Shown here: in pieces, positions 42,676-51,320 of the stretch | Position numbering within the stretch: position 1 is the stretch's first letter | Layout of the letters: each line of letters starts with the position of its first letter | Assembly: GCA_014656015.1 (NCBI GenBank) | Contig: BNBP01000034.1 | Span: 1-64,000 of the forward strand | DNA length: 64,000 nt | DNA from: Streptomyces griseoaurantiacus | Lineage (GTDB): Bacteria; Actinomycetota; Actinomycetes; Streptomycetales; Streptomycetaceae | Reading direction: 5' to 3' | Notes under the pieces: generated by a model | Database searches by the model: none | What the model saw: the letters and a program-made list of their open reading frames with translations, nothing else | What the model was told of the DNA's origin: nothing | Made by a program: the position numbers and the translations under genes

Positions 42676-43254
42676 GTGGGGACCGTAACGATCGGTGTGT
42701 CGATCGCGGTCCCGGAGCCGCACGGCACCCTGCTCCAGCAGCGGCGCGTCGGCTTCGGCGACGTCGCGGCGCACGGCATCCCCACCCACGTCACCCTGCT
42801 GCCGCCGACCGAGATCGGGCGGGCGGACCTGCCCGCCCTGGAGGCGCACCTGGCCCGGGTCGCCGCGGCCGGCCGGCCGTTCCCGATGCGGCTGTGCGGC
42901 ACGGGCACCTTCCGCCCGCTGTCACCGGTGGTCTTCGTCCAGGTGGTGGAGGGCGCCGAGGCGTGCGCCCGGCTGCAGCAGCAGGTGCGGAACGCCTCCG
43001 GGCCCGTCGCCCGCGAACTGCAGTTCCCCTACCACCCGCACGTCACCGTGGCCCACGGTATCGACGAGGCGGCACTGGACCGCGCCTACGAGGAACTCGC
43101 CGGCTACACCGCCCAGTGGCCCTGCACCGGCTTCGGCCTGCACGAGCAGGGGAGCGACGGGGTGTGGCGCAAGCTGCGCGACTTCCCCTTCGGCTCCACG
43201 GTCGTCCCGCCGCAGGCGAGCGCCCCCGAGGGCAGCTCGCTGCCCGCCCGCTGA
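42676..43254 (+). CDS. 2H phosphoesterase/2-5 RNA ligase-like protein (192 aa)
   Basis: The two HxTx motifs are HVTLL (about residue 38) and HPHVTVAHG (about 120), the catalytic pair of the 2H superfamily. The length fits the family. Likely cytoplasmic cyclic-phosphodiesterase or RNA-processing activity; the substrate is unknown. GTG 42676 has AAGGAG five bases upstream. It is close to trpS but has its own leader (212 bp), so it is probably separate. Confidence 0.85.
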   Translation: MGTVTIGVSIAVPEPHGTLLQQRRVGFGDVAAHGIPTHVTLLPPTEIGRADLPALEAHLARVAAAGRPFPMRLCGTGTFRPLSPVVFVQVVEGAEACARLQQQVRNASGPVARELQFPYHPHVTVAHGIDEAALDRAYEELAGYTAQWPCTGFGLHEQGSDGVWRKLRDFPFGSTVVPPQASAPEGSSLPAR

Positions 43255-43281
43255 CCCCCGGGGGCGGCGGTACCGCTCGGC

Positions 43282-44058
43282 TCACATCGGCAGCAGCCGG
43301 AACAGCGGCCGCGGCACGTGCCGCAGCGCCGACATCACCACCCGCAGCCGCCCCGGCACCCACACCGTCTCCGAACGGCGCCGCAGCCCCAGCTCCACGG
43401 CCCGCGCCACCGCCTCCGGCGTGGTCGTGAACGGCACGTCCGGCCGCTCGGTGCTGCCCGCCGTGCGGACGTACCCGGGGCGGACGACCATCACATGCAC
43501 CCCGGTGCCGTACAGCGCGTCCCCGAGGCCCTGCGCGAAGGCGTCCAGGCCCGCCTTGCTGGAGCCGTAGATGAAGTCCGAGCGGCGGGCCCGCTCACCG
43601 GCGACGGACGACAGCACGACCAGCGAGCCGTGGCCCTGCGTCTGCAGGGCCTTCCCGCACACCAGCCCGGCCGAGACGGCGCCGGTGTAGTTGGTCTGCG
43701 CGACCCGGGCGGCGGCCACCGGGTCGCGTTCGTCGGTGGCCTGGTTGCCGCTCACGCCGAAGGCCAGCAGCACCATGTCGACGGCGCCCTCGGCGAACAC
43801 CTTGCCGAGCACCGCCTCGTGGGCCTCGGGGTCCAGCGCGTCGAAGGCGACGGTACGGACGTCCGCGCCCGCCCGGCGGATCTGCTCGGCGGCCTTCTCC
43901 AGCGCCGGCGAGGGCCGTCCGGCCAGCCACACGAGCCGGGTCCGGCGCGCGATCAGGCGCCGGGCGGTGGCGAGCGCGATCTCGGACGTGCCCCCGAGCA
44001 CGAGCAGGGAGGTGGGAGGTCGATAGCCGTCCATCATGCGCCCGACGGTATCGGTCAC
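43282..44058 (-). CDS. Short-chain reductase, DprE2-like (258 aa)
   Basis: The Rossmann motif is LVLGGTSEIALATARRLI, and the SSVAGERARRSDFIYGSSKAGLD block supplies the Ser-Tyr-Lys triad (YxxxK). SEIALA at the nucleotide loop and the C-terminus WVPGRLRVVMSALRHVP fit decaprenylphosphoryl-2-keto-ribose reductases (DprE2), which make the arabinose donor with DprE1. No DprE1 partner is nearby in this window. GTG 44058 has GGAAGGG upstream at long spacing; an ATG at 44037 is an alternative. Confidence 0.82.
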   Translation of the reverse strand: MTDTVGRMMDGYRPPTSLLVLGGTSEIALATARRLIARRTRLVWLAGRPSPALEKAAEQIRRAGADVRTVAFDALDPEAHEAVLGKVFAEGAVDMVLLAFGVSGNQATDERDPVAAARVAQTNYTGAVSAGLVCGKALQTQGHGSLVVLSSVAGERARRSDFIYGSSKAGLDAFAQGLGDALYGTGVHVMVVRPGYVRTAGSTERPDVPFTTTPEAVARAVELGLRRRSETVWVPGRLRVVMSALRHVPRPLFRLLPM

Positions 44059-44171
44059 ATGGGTATGTACCCTTCCAAAACACGCCGTTCCTCGTGCCGC
44101 TACCGCCGCCGTCAGCGGGTAACCGAGCAGGAAGGGGCCGAGCCGCCGGAAAGAGTGGGACCGTCTGGATC

Positions 44172-45083
44172 ATGGACTGGCTGAGAAGACTCCCCGGCGT
44201 CGGCCCCGCGCTGGCCCACCTGGAGACCACCCACGCCTGGCGCTCCTACCAGCGCCTGGACCGGGTCAAGTGGACCCGCCTCGCCGCGGCGATGACCTTC
44301 ACCAGCTTCGTCGCCCTCTTCCCCGTCCTCACCCTCGCCGCGACCCTCGGCACCGCCGCCCTCAGCGAGGCCCAGCGGCGCACCCTCCAGGACCGCCTCG
44401 CCGAACAGGTCCCCGGCATCGCCGAGGAGCTCGACATCCACGGCCTGGTCGAGAACGCGGGCACCGTCGGCGTCATCGCGGCCGTCGTGCTGCTGGTCAC
44501 CGGCATCGGCTGGGTCGACGCCATGCGGGACTGCCTGCGCACGGTGTGGGAACTGCCCGAGGGCGAGGAGAACCCCCTGCTGCGCCGGGTCAAGGACGCG
44601 GGCGTCCTCGTCGGCTTCGGCGGTGCCGTCCTCCTCACCCTGGCCGCGTCCGCGACCGCCACCGCGCTGGTGGGATGGAGCGCCGACCGCCTCGGCCTGG
44701 ACGGGGCGGGCTGGGGCCGCGTGCTGCTGCAGCTCGCCGCGTTCACCGTCGCCGTCCTCGCCGACTTCGCCCTCCTGCTGTACGTCCTGACCCTGCTGCC
44801 CGGCGTCGAGCCCTCCCGGCACAGGCTGTTCGTCGCCGCCCTGCTCGGCGCCCTCGGCTTCGAGATCCTCAAGCTGGCGCTCAGCGGCTACATCCAGGGG
44901 GTCGCCTCGAAGAGCATGTACGGCGCCTTCGGCGTGCCGGTCGCGCTGCTGCTGTGGATCAACTTCACGGCCAAACTGGTGCTGTACTGCGCCTCCTGGA
45001 CGGCCACCGGCAGCAAGGCCGAGGAGGGCGTCACCCGTCCTTCCCGCGGCGTGCCGAACCCGGCAGCGGCCAGCGGCGGTTGA
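44172..45083 (+). CDS. YihY/BrkB-family membrane protein (303 aa)
   Basis: About six membrane helices. The family pattern TRLAAAMTFTSFVALFPVLT near the start and the SKSMYGAFGVPVALLLWIN stretch near the end are typical of YihY (formerly annotated ribonuclease BN). The role is unclear. The ATG at 44172 has a weak ribosome-binding site. The last 53 bases overlap the convergent carboxypeptidase gene. Confidence 0.88.
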   Translation: MDWLRRLPGVGPALAHLETTHAWRSYQRLDRVKWTRLAAAMTFTSFVALFPVLTLAATLGTAALSEAQRRTLQDRLAEQVPGIAEELDIHGLVENAGTVGVIAAVVLLVTGIGWVDAMRDCLRTVWELPEGEENPLLRRVKDAGVLVGFGGAVLLTLAASATATALVGWSADRLGLDGAGWGRVLLQLAAFTVAVLADFALLLYVLTLLPGVEPSRHRLFVAALLGALGFEILKLALSGYIQGVASKSMYGAFGVPVALLLWINFTAKLVLYCASWTATGSKAEEGVTRPSRGVPNPAAASGG

Positions 45084-46575
45084 CCAGCCAGACCCCGGCG
45101 GCGAGCAGCACCAGCAGCCCCCCGGCCACACCGAGGGCCACACCCATCCCGCCGGACCCGCCCCGCGCGGCCGCGGCGGCCACCGGCTCGGTGGACGGCG
45201 CGGGCGTGGCCGTCGGAGTGCCGGCGTCCCCGGCGGCGGAGGAGTCGCCCGCCGCGCCCTCGGGGGCGACCAGTTCGCCGACCGGCGTGGCCTTGCCCGC
45301 CGCCGAGAAGCCCCAGTCGAGCAGCCTGGCGGCCTCCTTGTAGACCTCGTTGTGCCCGTGGTCCTCCGGGTTCATCACCGTGACGAGCAGTACCCGGCCC
45401 CCGCGTTCGGCGACACCGGTGAAGGTGGCGCCGGCCTCGGTGGTGTTGCCGTTCTTCACGCCCGCGAGGCCCGGATAGGCGGGGACGTCGGTGTCGCCGG
45501 CCAGCAGCCGGTTGGTGTTGCGTATCTCGAAGGTCTTGCGGGACTTCTTGCCGCCGCTCTTCGTGGTCTCCCCGGGGAAGGAGGTCTTCACGGTGGCGCA
45601 GTACTCCCGGAAGTCCTTCTTCTGCAGCCCGGAGCGGGCGATCAGCGTCAGGTCGTACGCGGAGGAGACCTGCTTCGGGGCGTCGTAGCCGTCCGGACTG
45701 ACCACCGTCGTGTCCAGGGCGCGCAGCTCCTCGGCGTGCGCCCGCATGTCCTGAACGGTCGCCGCGACGCCCCCGTTCATCGCGGAGAGCACGTGCACGG
45801 CGTCGTTGCCGGACTTCAGGAAGACGCCGAGCCACAGGTCGCGCACGGAGTACGTCTCGCCCTTGTGCAGCGGGACCACGCTGGACCCGGCGCCCATCCC
45901 GGCCAGATCGGAGGCGGCCACCTCGTGCTCGGTGGTGCGGGGGAACTTGGGCAGCAGCGTGTCCGCGAACAGCATCTTCAGGGTGCTGGCCGGGGGGAGT
46001 CTCCAGTGCGCGTTGTGCGCGGCGAGGACGTCGCCGTTCTCGGCGTCGGCGACGATCCACGAGCGGGCGGTGAGGTCCTTGGGCAGCACGGGCGCACCGG
46101 AGCCGAGTTCGGCCTGCGTCCCGGGCAGCCCGAGCCGCGCCCCGCCGACCGTCGACATCGTTGCCGGGGGAGTGGCGGAGGCACCGGCGCCGGGTGTCGC
46201 ACCGGCAGCGGTGCCACTGCTCGCGCTCGCCCCCGGACTCGTGCTCGATCCCGGGCTCGCGCCCGCGCCCGCCCCCGGTGTCGTGCCGGGCGCGGTGCTG
46301 CCGCTCGCCCCCGGACTCGGCGGCAGCGGTGCCGCGAAGGCGGTGCCGGGCACCGCGAACGGCAGCGCGGGCAGGGACAGCAGGACGACGGCGGCGACCG
46401 GCGCGCGGCGCCTGCCGGTCTTCGTGTGGGAAGCGGGCACGCAGTGCAACGTACCGGGCGCCGCTTCCGGTGTCGCACCCCCCTTCGGCCGTATCGCCTC
46501 CGCGCGGCCGGAGCCCGCCGTTCCAGCCGCCCGCCGGGCGTGCGGCAGGGGCCGCGGGGTGGGGAGCTGGCTCAT
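45031..46575 (-). CDS. D-alanyl-D-alanine carboxypeptidase (514 aa)
   Basis: Low-molecular-weight PBP of the S11 (DacA) type that trims peptidoglycan stem peptides. The N-terminal signal region ends near TAFAAP (about residue 80), followed by a Ser/Ala/Thr/Gly-rich linker. The active-site SxxK is S197-T-L-K200; the second motif is SGN in FLKSGNDAVHVL; the third is KNG in GVKNGNTTEAG, a variant of KTG common in streptomycetes. A C-terminal helix (GVALGVAGGLLVLLAAGVW) anchors it in the membrane. ATG 46575 has GAAAGG upstream. Confidence 0.92.
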   Translation of the reverse strand: MSQLPTPRPLPHARRAAGTAGSGRAEAIRPKGGATPEAAPGTLHCVPASHTKTGRRRAPVAAVVLLSLPALPFAVPGTAFAAPLPPSPGASGSTAPGTTPGAGAGASPGSSTSPGASASSGTAAGATPGAGASATPPATMSTVGGARLGLPGTQAELGSGAPVLPKDLTARSWIVADAENGDVLAAHNAHWRLPPASTLKMLFADTLLPKFPRTTEHEVAASDLAGMGAGSSVVPLHKGETYSVRDLWLGVFLKSGNDAVHVLSAMNGGVAATVQDMRAHAEELRALDTTVVSPDGYDAPKQVSSAYDLTLIARSGLQKKDFREYCATVKTSFPGETTKSGGKKSRKTFEIRNTNRLLAGDTDVPAYPGLAGVKNGNTTEAGATFTGVAERGGRVLLVTVMNPEDHGHNEVYKEAARLLDWGFSAAGKATPVGELVAPEGAAGDSSAAGDAGTPTATPAPSTEPVAAAAARGGSGGMGVALGVAGGLLVLLAAGVWLVNRRWPLPGSARRGKDG

Positions 46576-46737
46576 CCGGATCACCTTTCACACGCGTTCG
46601 TCCGTCGCGGGGCCGCCACGGCACAGGGGCCTTCACCGCCCTCCCTGAAGAAGAGCGCCGGGACCCCCCGAGGGTTGCGGCGCGTCGACGGATCCGGGGC
46701 CGGGCGGGCCGGGCAAGTCGGGCGCGCGGCAAGGGCG

Positions 46738-46760
46738 TTGTCAGTGGCGGCCCCTACCTT
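46738..46760 (+). promoter_or_regulatory. PafBC/RecA-NDp-like promoter of the second SWIM locus
   Basis: TTGTCAGTG (46738-46746), eight bases (GCGGCCCC), then TACCTT (46755-46760): a full match to tTGTCRgtg-N8-TAnnnT. The ATG follows after 7 nt, the same spacing as at 1295. A leaderless, damage-inducible start is inferred. Confidence 0.7.
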
Positions 46761-46767
46761 GTGGTCC

Positions 46768-48228
46768 ATGACCCAGGACGCGCAGACGTACGCCTACCTA
46801 CGGCCCTCCGCCGTGCACCGCACCGCGGAGGGCGGCATCCTCAGCCTGCAGACCTCCGGCGGGACGACACCGGCGGGCCGGGAAGCCCACCCGAGCTTCT
46901 TCCACGGCTTTCTGGCGAACCCCCAGGTCGTCGCCGCCGGGCTGCTGTCCGTCGCGGACGTCGCCGCCGCCCGCTACTACCAGCCACAGCGCTACGGCTG
47001 CTGCGATCCGGTGGTCACCGGCAACGGGGACCGGCTGCGCTTCGAGTCCTTCTCCGGCTGCGGCGGCGTCTACGCCCGGCTCGATGTGCTGGGCGAGGCG
47101 CTCGACGGGGACGAGGTCGGGCACGGCACGACCAACGTCGACGTGAACCTCCCCCTCCGCGAGGCCCTCACCCACGTCGGCCCGGCCGACCCGATGCTCC
47201 TTGAGGTCGGCCCCGACGAGCTGACCCTCACCACCTTCGACGGGCCCGTGGTGGAGAGGAAGGTGCCCCTGCCCGGCCGCTGGCTGCGCGGGTTCGCCGA
47301 GACCCAGGTGATCGCCTCCGGCTTCGACCTCCGTGCCGAGCTGTCCGCCGCCGAGGCCGTGCGCTTCCTGCGCTCGCTGCCCCGTTCCGGTGCCTCCCGG
47401 GCGGTGCGCTGGGTCGTCCCGGCCGGCCGCTCGCTGCGCGCCACCACCCGGCCGGTCCCCGGCGCGGTGTGCCTGCCGGGTCCCGAGCGGCTCGCCGCGC
47501 TCGGCCGGGTACTGCGCCACGCGACGGGCCTGCGCCTGCACGGACCGGCCGTCACCTCGGGCAGCGGGCCCGTGGCGAGCGCGTGGGAACTGGAACTCCC
47601 CGGCATGCGCCTCACCCTCACCCTCTCCCCGGACCCGGCCCGGGGCTTCTCCGGCGAGGGCGGCGTCCTGGAGGCCCTGGCCTCGGAGGAGTCCGCCGAG
47701 GACGCCGAGCTGGTGTCGGTGCTGCTCGCCTGGGACCCCGTCGTCGACCTCGACCGGCTCGCCGAGCAGAGCGGGCTCACCCCCGCGCGCGTACGGGCGG
47801 CGCTCACCCGGCTCGGCACCGCCGGGCGCATCGGCTACGACGTGGCGGAGGCGGCGTACTTCCACCGCGAACTGCCGTACGACACCGGGCGGGCCGAGCG
47901 CCAGAACCCCCGGCTGCGGGCCGCCCAGGCCCTGGTCGAGGCGGGCGCGGTCTCCCTGGAGGAGGAGCTTGCCACGGTCACCGTCGACGACCACGTCCAC
48001 CGGGTCAGGTCCGCCGAGGGGCGCCTGAGCTGCACCTGCCTGTGGTGGGCCACGTATCGCGGCGGCCGGGGACCGTGCAAGCACGCCCTGGCCGTCCGGA
48101 TCGTCCGCCGCGCGGCGACCCGGGGCACGGCGGGCACCACGACCTCTTCTTCTCCCGCTGCTTCCACTTCTCCCTCCTCTCCTTCCTCTCCTTCCTCTTC
48201 TTCCTCCTCCTCGACCGGAGCCGTCTGA
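46768..48228 (+). CDS. SWIM zinc-finger protein (486 aa)
   Basis: The SWIM motif is intact near the C-terminus: C422-T-C424, twelve residues, C437-K-H439 (in RLSCTCLWW and GPCKHALAV). The N-terminal 300 residues have no motif I recognise (HPSFFHGFLANPQVVAAGLL; FESFSGCGGVYARLD). The tail is poly-Ser/Pro, from a pyrimidine-only DNA run. SWIM fingers bind DNA or proteins. The start is leaderless, seven bases after a damage-type promoter. The stop overlaps the DUF6493 start (TGATG), so the pair is co-translated. Confidence 0.88.
   Translation: MTQDAQTYAYLRPSAVHRTAEGGILSLQTSGGTTPAGREAHPSFFHGFLANPQVVAAGLLSVADVAAARYYQPQRYGCCDPVVTGNGDRLRFESFSGCGGVYARLDVLGEALDGDEVGHGTTNVDVNLPLREALTHVGPADPMLLEVGPDELTLTTFDGPVVERKVPLPGRWLRGFAETQVIASGFDLRAELSAAEAVRFLRSLPRSGASRAVRWVVPAGRSLRATTRPVPGAVCLPGPERLAALGRVLRHATGLRLHGPAVTSGSGPVASAWELELPGMRLTLTLSPDPARGFSGEGGVLEALASEESAEDAELVSVLLAWDPVVDLDRLAEQSGLTPARVRAALTRLGTAGRIGYDVAEAAYFHRELPYDTGRAERQNPRLRAAQALVEAGAVSLEEELATVTVDDHVHRVRSAEGRLSCTCLWWATYRGGRGPCKHALAVRIVRRAATRGTAGTTTSSSPAASTSPSSPSSPSSSSSSSTGAV
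48167..48212 (+). repeat. 46-nt uninterrupted polypyrimidine tract
   Basis: Only C and T on the plus strand (TCC/TTC units), encoding the poly-Ser tail of the SWIM protein. It ends just before the ribosome-binding site of the DUF6493 gene. Such tracts can slip or form triplexes. Confidence 0.9.
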
Positions 48229-50864
48229 TGCCCGACTACGACATCCCCGCCGGGGCCGCCCCCGGCGCCCACGCCCTGCTGCACGCCGTGCGCGAGGGCC
48301 GCGCCGAGGACGTCGCCAAGCTGGCCTCGCCCCTCACCGCCGCCGAGCGGCGCGCCTGCCTGCCGGTGCTGAAGGCGTGGCGCAAGGAGGTGCGCGACGA
48401 CCGGACCGAGGGGCACCTCGGGATCCGCGAGGCCCTGTGGGCGGCCGGGGCGGCCTGCTCCTCCGGCGTGGCGGCCGCCGCCCAGTGGCTCGCGGCGGGC
48501 GAGCTGTGGTGGAGCAGCAGGGACCTCACGCCGGTCCTCGACGCGCTGGGTGACCGCGAACCCGCCTGGCTGGGCCAGGTCGCGCACCGGATGGCCGAGC
48601 GCCGTACCGTCGCGCGGGATCAGTACCCGCTGATCGCCGCACTGGTGCAGGCCGCGGGCTGCGAGCCGCCCACGACGGACGGCTTCGTCCTCGGCTGGGA
48701 GCTGCGCGTCGGCGGCTCCCCGGTGAGGAAGTCCCTCGGCGAGCACCCCTTCCTGACGGTCATGGTGCCGCGGCTCTTCGAGGTGCCGGAGGCCGGCTCG
48801 AACCTCCAGTACGTCTGGGACCACGACCCCGGGTGGGCCGCGGCCCTGGCCGGACTCGCCGAGGAGGGCCGGCTCAGCCGGGGGATGCTCCTCGACGGCT
48901 GTGTGTCCCGGCTGTCGCGCGAGACCCGGCTCGGCCTCGTGCGGGGTTACCTCACCCTGCTGACGGCCCTGGACCCGACTGAGGACGAGTACGCGGCGCG
49001 CACCCTGACCTGGGTGCGGATGGTGCCCGACGCCCAGTCGCTCGCGGCGGCACGGGCCCAGGAGGTGCTGGCCCGGCTCGACGCGGCGGACCGTCTGGAG
49101 ACCGAGCACCTGGTCGAGGCATCCCGGGCCGCCCTGACCCGGCCCGAGAAGAAGATCGTGCGGGCCCAGCTCACCCTGCTGGACAAGGCCGTGAAGCGCG
49201 GCGGACCCGGCACGGAGGAGCTGCTCCTCGCCGTGACCGACGTCTTCGCCCACGAGGAACACAGCCTCCAGGAGCGCGGCCTCGCCCTGCTGATCCGCCA
49301 CCGCAAGCGTGCGGGCGGGGCCGTCCTCGCCGCGATCGCGGCGTCCGCCGGGCAACTCCGCCCCGACCTGCGCGCCCGCGCGGCCGAGGCGTTCGGGGAC
49401 GTCCTCGCCGAGGAGACCGCCGGCATACCCGAGGGCGACGACGAGGACGAGGGGCTGCCGCCCGCCCCGCTCCCCGAGCCCCTCGAACCGGAGCCGCTGA
49501 GCCTCGCCGAACTCGTGGAGGAGATCGCCGCCGTCCCCGAGGGCTCCGGCGCACCGGTACGGCAGGAAAGGGTCCTGGGCGCTCTCGTGCGCCACGCGCA
49601 CGCCGACCTGCCCGGGCTGCGGGCCGCCCTGGAACCGGTCGTGGGGCGCTGGAAGGAGAGGTGGTACGCGGACGGCCACTACTACTACCTCGGCTGGCAC
49701 TGGCTCCCGTCCCTCCTCGCCTCCGCCATGGGCGCCGCGCCGGAGGAGGAACTGGCCGCCGCCCGCCGCCGGGTCCTCGAAACCTCGTGCCCGCACAGGG
49801 CCCTCGGACTCGTCGCCCTCCTCCGGGTGGCCGAGATCGCGGCACGGCTGCACACCGACCCGCTGCCGTTCCTGCTGGCCACGCCCACCTGGTCCACGGG
49901 CACCATCGACCCGGCGGTGCTGGTGGAGCGACTCGCCGCCTACGAACGCGCCGGCACCGCCCCCGGCCCGGCCGACCTCGACCTGGCGCTGCTGCGGCTG
50001 GACCGGGAGGTGCCGCCCGGTGTCGTGGCGGCCGCCGCGGAGCTGACCTCACCGGCGGGCCGCCGGCTCGCCGCCCGGCTCGCCGAGGGCCCCCTGCCCG
50101 ATCCCGCCGTCTTCCGCGAGCGGCAGCGCCTGGGGCTGAGGACCCCGCGCCCCGGCGTTCTGGTCCGCACCGAGGCCGTCGCAGGACACGAGGACTTCTC
50201 CGAGCCGTTCCGCTCCCTGCTGGGCGTGTACGACCCCCTCACCGGCAGGTGCCGGTGCGGCGACGAAGGCGGCGAGCTCAGCACGCAACTGCTCGCACTC
50301 CTGCCCCAGCACCGGGAGATCGTGGCGGCCCGGATGCTGGTCCGGTTCGCCTGGCTGGCCTACGACGAGAGCATCGGAGAGGCCGCCGACGTGCTGCCCG
50401 TACTCGCCGAGTCCGGGGGGCCGGCCGGGCCCGCGACCCATCTCCTCCTGGCGTACGGTCTCGGGGCGCGGCGCCCGGAGGAGCGGCTGTCCGCCGTGGA
50501 CGCGATGCTCGTCCTGGCCGCGCGCGGACAGCTCGACACGGAGCGGCTCGGCCGGGACGTGGCCGAGCTGACCCAGCTGCGCCGGCTCACCCTCCAGCGG
50601 GTCGTGGAGGCGCTGCGGGAACTCGTGCGCACCGGCGCGTACGCCACGGCATGGGCGGTGCTCTCGGCCGTGCTTCCCCCGCTCCTCGCGGACGAGGCGC
50701 CGCACGGCCTCCCCGCCGTGCTCACGCTCGCCGCCGACAGCGCGGAGGGCTGCGGCGCCCGCGGGTCCGTACCCGGGCTCGACGCACTGGCGGCACGCCC
50801 GGGCTCCTCGCAGACGGTGAAGCAGGCGCGGCGCCTCAAGAACGCCCTGGACAGGACGGACTGA
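48228..50864 (+). CDS. DUF6493 family protein (878 aa)
   Basis: A large soluble protein, without signal or membrane segments, largely helical. It starts MPDYDIPAGAAPGAHALLHA, with an ankyrin-like VREGRAEDVAKLASPLTAAE repeat near residue 25. The middle has HEAT-like helices (LDKAVKRGGPGTEELLLAVT; LRPDLRARAAEAFGDVLAEE) and an acidic stretch at about 400-425. I recognise the family as DUF6493, usually encoded next to a SWIM protein as here. Function unknown; the helical-repeat body suggests a scaffold. ATG 48228 has GGAG eight bases upstream. Confidence 0.83.
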   Translation: MPDYDIPAGAAPGAHALLHAVREGRAEDVAKLASPLTAAERRACLPVLKAWRKEVRDDRTEGHLGIREALWAAGAACSSGVAAAAQWLAAGELWWSSRDLTPVLDALGDREPAWLGQVAHRMAERRTVARDQYPLIAALVQAAGCEPPTTDGFVLGWELRVGGSPVRKSLGEHPFLTVMVPRLFEVPEAGSNLQYVWDHDPGWAAALAGLAEEGRLSRGMLLDGCVSRLSRETRLGLVRGYLTLLTALDPTEDEYAARTLTWVRMVPDAQSLAAARAQEVLARLDAADRLETEHLVEASRAALTRPEKKIVRAQLTLLDKAVKRGGPGTEELLLAVTDVFAHEEHSLQERGLALLIRHRKRAGGAVLAAIAASAGQLRPDLRARAAEAFGDVLAEETAGIPEGDDEDEGLPPAPLPEPLEPEPLSLAELVEEIAAVPEGSGAPVRQERVLGALVRHAHADLPGLRAALEPVVGRWKERWYADGHYYYLGWHWLPSLLASAMGAAPEEELAAARRRVLETSCPHRALGLVALLRVAEIAARLHTDPLPFLLATPTWSTGTIDPAVLVERLAAYERAGTAPGPADLDLALLRLDREVPPGVVAAAAELTSPAGRRLAARLAEGPLPDPAVFRERQRLGLRTPRPGVLVRTEAVAGHEDFSEPFRSLLGVYDPLTGRCRCGDEGGELSTQLLALLPQHREIVAARMLVRFAWLAYDESIGEAADVLPVLAESGGPAGPATHLLLAYGLGARRPEERLSAVDAMLVLAARGQLDTERLGRDVAELTQLRRLTLQRVVEALRELVRTGAYATAWAVLSAVLPPLLADEAPHGLPAVLTLAADSAEGCGARGSVPGLDALAARPGSSQTVKQARRLKNALDRTD

Positions 50865-50898
50865 TCAGGAGGACGGGCTGAGGAGGAGTGCGGGCTGA

Positions 50899-51153
50899 TC
50901 AGGCGACGGGCTCCCGCGTGTCCGCGCGCAGGCCGCGCAGACCGCGGAGCCCGATCGCACCGACGGCCGTACCCAGGACGAACGAGGTGACGGCCAGGGT
51001 GAGGTGCACCCAGAAGTAGGCCGTGGGACTGCCGTCCTCGAAGGCGAGCCCGCTCGCGTCCGCGATCAGGTTCTTCACGAAGGTGACCCAGATCACCCAC
51101 GACCACACGCCGAAGGCGAGCAGGAACCAGGAGGCACGACGGCCGAGTTTCAT
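50899..51153 (-). CDS. SCO4848-family small membrane protein (84 aa)
   Basis: Two membrane helices (about 8-30 and 47-68) with a short acidic loop and a basic tail. The start MKLGRRASWFLLAFGVWSWV matches my recollection of the conserved actinobacterial SCO4848 family. ATG 51153 has GGAGGA eight bases upstream. It is divergent from the metallophosphoesterase gene. Function unknown. Confidence 0.85.
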   Translation of the reverse strand: MKLGRRASWFLLAFGVWSWVIWVTFVKNLIADASGLAFEDGSPTAYFWVHLTLAVTSFVLGTAVGAIGLRGLRGLRADTREPVA

Positions 51154-51320
51154 GAGAGGAGTCCTCCGGTGCGACAGACATGACGGGTGCGACGGCCGCG
51201 AGGGCGGGGCCGTGCACCGCAAGTGTCCTCCTCGCAGCTCGGTGCCCTAGCATCGGGCACCGGTGGCCCGCCGTACCGCGCAGGGCGGTGCGCCGCTACG
51301 GCCGAGGGAGCCCCGCAACC

